NCBI GenBank assembly: GCA_015178975.1
Contig: WHVD01000022.1
Span: 186,001 to 250,000 of the forward strand
Length of the DNA stretch: 64,000 nucleotides
Origin: Hysterangium stoloniferum
Lineage: Eukaryota; Basidiomycota; Agaricomycetes; Hysterangiales; Hysterangiaceae
Direction: 5' to 3'
Part shown: positions 63,026 to 64,000 of the stretch, piece after piece
Position numbering within the stretch: the stretch's first letter is position 1
How the letters are laid out: every line of letters begins with the position of its first letter
Position numbers and translations under genes: made by a program
Notes under the pieces: model-generated
Databases searched by the model: none
What the model was told of the DNA's origin: nothing
What the model saw: the letters and a program-made list of their open reading frames with translations, nothing else

Positions 63026-63898
63026 TGCTCTGCGACAATGCTATGTGAGATAAGCAATGAAATTTTAATCATGATCCTATGAGAGCATACTGTAATAAGA
63101 CGTCCAGGATGAGTCTGACCTTGTCAAGGTCAAAGTTGCCATTGTGTGCACGTTAGCCATGCAGTTTTGTCACACAACAACATGTCACAAGTCTCTTTCA
63201 AGTCTAAGATTACATAATTTACAATCAGCAAGTGCAGTGTGTCTGTCTATGTGAAATAAATAGTAGAATACAATGTAAGATTGTGCACAAATGTGCCGTA
63301 AAACCTTTAATGAGATTATACCAGTAATCATGAGATTCTCCACTCACACCATGAGTCAGTCCCCACGCCACACCACTGGCTGGTTTTGGCCAGTAAAAAT
63401 ATACATGAAATGACATCAATTTAGTGGCTGCTCATCCTGCCTCAGAAATATTCACCATATCAGTTACAATATGCAACCCAATCTATATCTAATTTAAAAG
63501 TTATCAAATGGGCTCGAGCATGAGAATTTACGAGAATTTATGCAATAAGTAAAATAAGTAGCCCATAAGCCTATGTGGGGCTTATATTTACTGCCAGAAT
63601 TTACCACGTAAATTCTGATTAAAGACAAGCTCAGAAAGGGATTTTTTTCACTGGCATTGTCATAACACTATTATTGATGATTTATGGTGCAGTTCACTTA
63701 GCCACCACTACATGTGTATAGTGGCTGTACTGTGGCTGTGCACGGCCAAATTGACTTGCCGACTTTACTGGTAGGAGAAATTTTGACATTTTGAGCAGCA
63801 TTAGCGTCTACTTAGCCTGGAAATCTTGTGCATTGTAATTTAGAGCTTATCTATAATATCTGGCTTGAAAATCACACCTTCCTTCACATTTCTGGGAC
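63026..63898. other. no gene recognised
   Basis: AT-rich sequence without supported coding frame or clear repeat; it includes the upstream side of the partial gene at 63899. Confidence 0.35.
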
Positions 63899-64000
63899 AT
63901 GGGCAGATATTCTAAGGCAGCAAAAAAGAAGATTCATGAGATTGCTCATGCTCGTACCTACAAATCTACTACAGGAACATCAGCAGGATCTACAAGTAAT
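63899..64000 (+). CDS. start of an unidentified gene (partial)
   Basis: ATG at 63899 opens MGRYSKAAKKKIHEIAHART, followed by KSTTGTSAGSTSN to the window edge. The basic start is like those of transposon-encoded or DNA-binding proteins of mushrooms. Too short to classify. Confidence 0.35.
   Translation, partial: MGRYSKAAKKKIHEIAHARTYKSTTGTSAGSTSN

Overview
The window looks like nuclear DNA of a mushroom-forming fungus (Basidiomycota, probably Agaricomycetes). The grounds are many GT-AG introns of about 45-65 nt in almost every gene, very tight divergent and convergent gene packing, a DNMT1-type DNA methyltransferase with RFTS and two BAH domains, a Yap1/Pap1-type bZIP factor, a fungal STAND/NACHT-ankyrin gene, and chromodomain Ty3/gypsy elements with many solo LTRs. 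The species cannot be named from the sequence.

Positions 1-34,000 are a compact gene-rich block. In order: a possible 3' end of a gene (+), a mitochondrial-type PPR protein (-), a DNMT1-like cytosine methyltransferase (+), RIO2 kinase (-), a gamma-glutamyltransferase-family enzyme (+), a PP2C phosphatase with the DGHGG motif (-), the U-box cyclophilin CYP8/PPIL2 (+), a small secreted GPI-type protein (+), the ESCRT-III subunit VPS20 (+), a Yap1/Pap1-like bZIP factor (-), KU80 (-), dihydrolipoamide dehydrogenase (+) and a NACHT-ankyrin NOD-like protein (-). Most are housekeeping genes in alternating orientation. Four divergent pairs share gaps of only 42, 212, 56 and 191 bp; three of those gaps carry a CACGTG core. 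In CYP8 the start codon itself is split by an intron (AT^G).

Positions 34,000-64,000 are a transposon graveyard. Two damaged copies of a chromodomain Ty3/gypsy element (element 1, 36.3-42.65 kb; element 2, 43.1-50.5 kb) are broken up by solo LTRs of at least three families (A about 560 bp, B about 812 bp, C 738 bp). Most have 5-bp target-site duplications readable directly. One LTR-A copy holds a 620-bp terminal-inverted-repeat element; another holds a nested solo LTR-C. Between the chromodomain and the 3' LTR of element 2 lies a decayed antisense gene or genes (coiled coil, paired-cysteine cluster, and a second 173-aa ORF). Further right are a tRNA-derived SINE-like head, minisatellites (one split by a solo LTR-A), two solo LTRs of a fourth family (D, about 1.25 kb) in opposite orientations, and a decayed tyrosine-recombinase-like gene interrupted by one of them. 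The last 100 bp may begin another gene.

The halves can be read together. The methyltransferase in the left half is of the type that maintains CpG methylation on transposons in basidiomycetes. LTR-A copies in the right half show graded CpG loss (about 14, 9, 3, 2 and 2 CpG in homologous first 105-145 bp), and several breaks in the decayed genes are TGA or CA/TG changes expected from 5-methylcytosine deamination. The link is inference; the sequence differences are seen directly.
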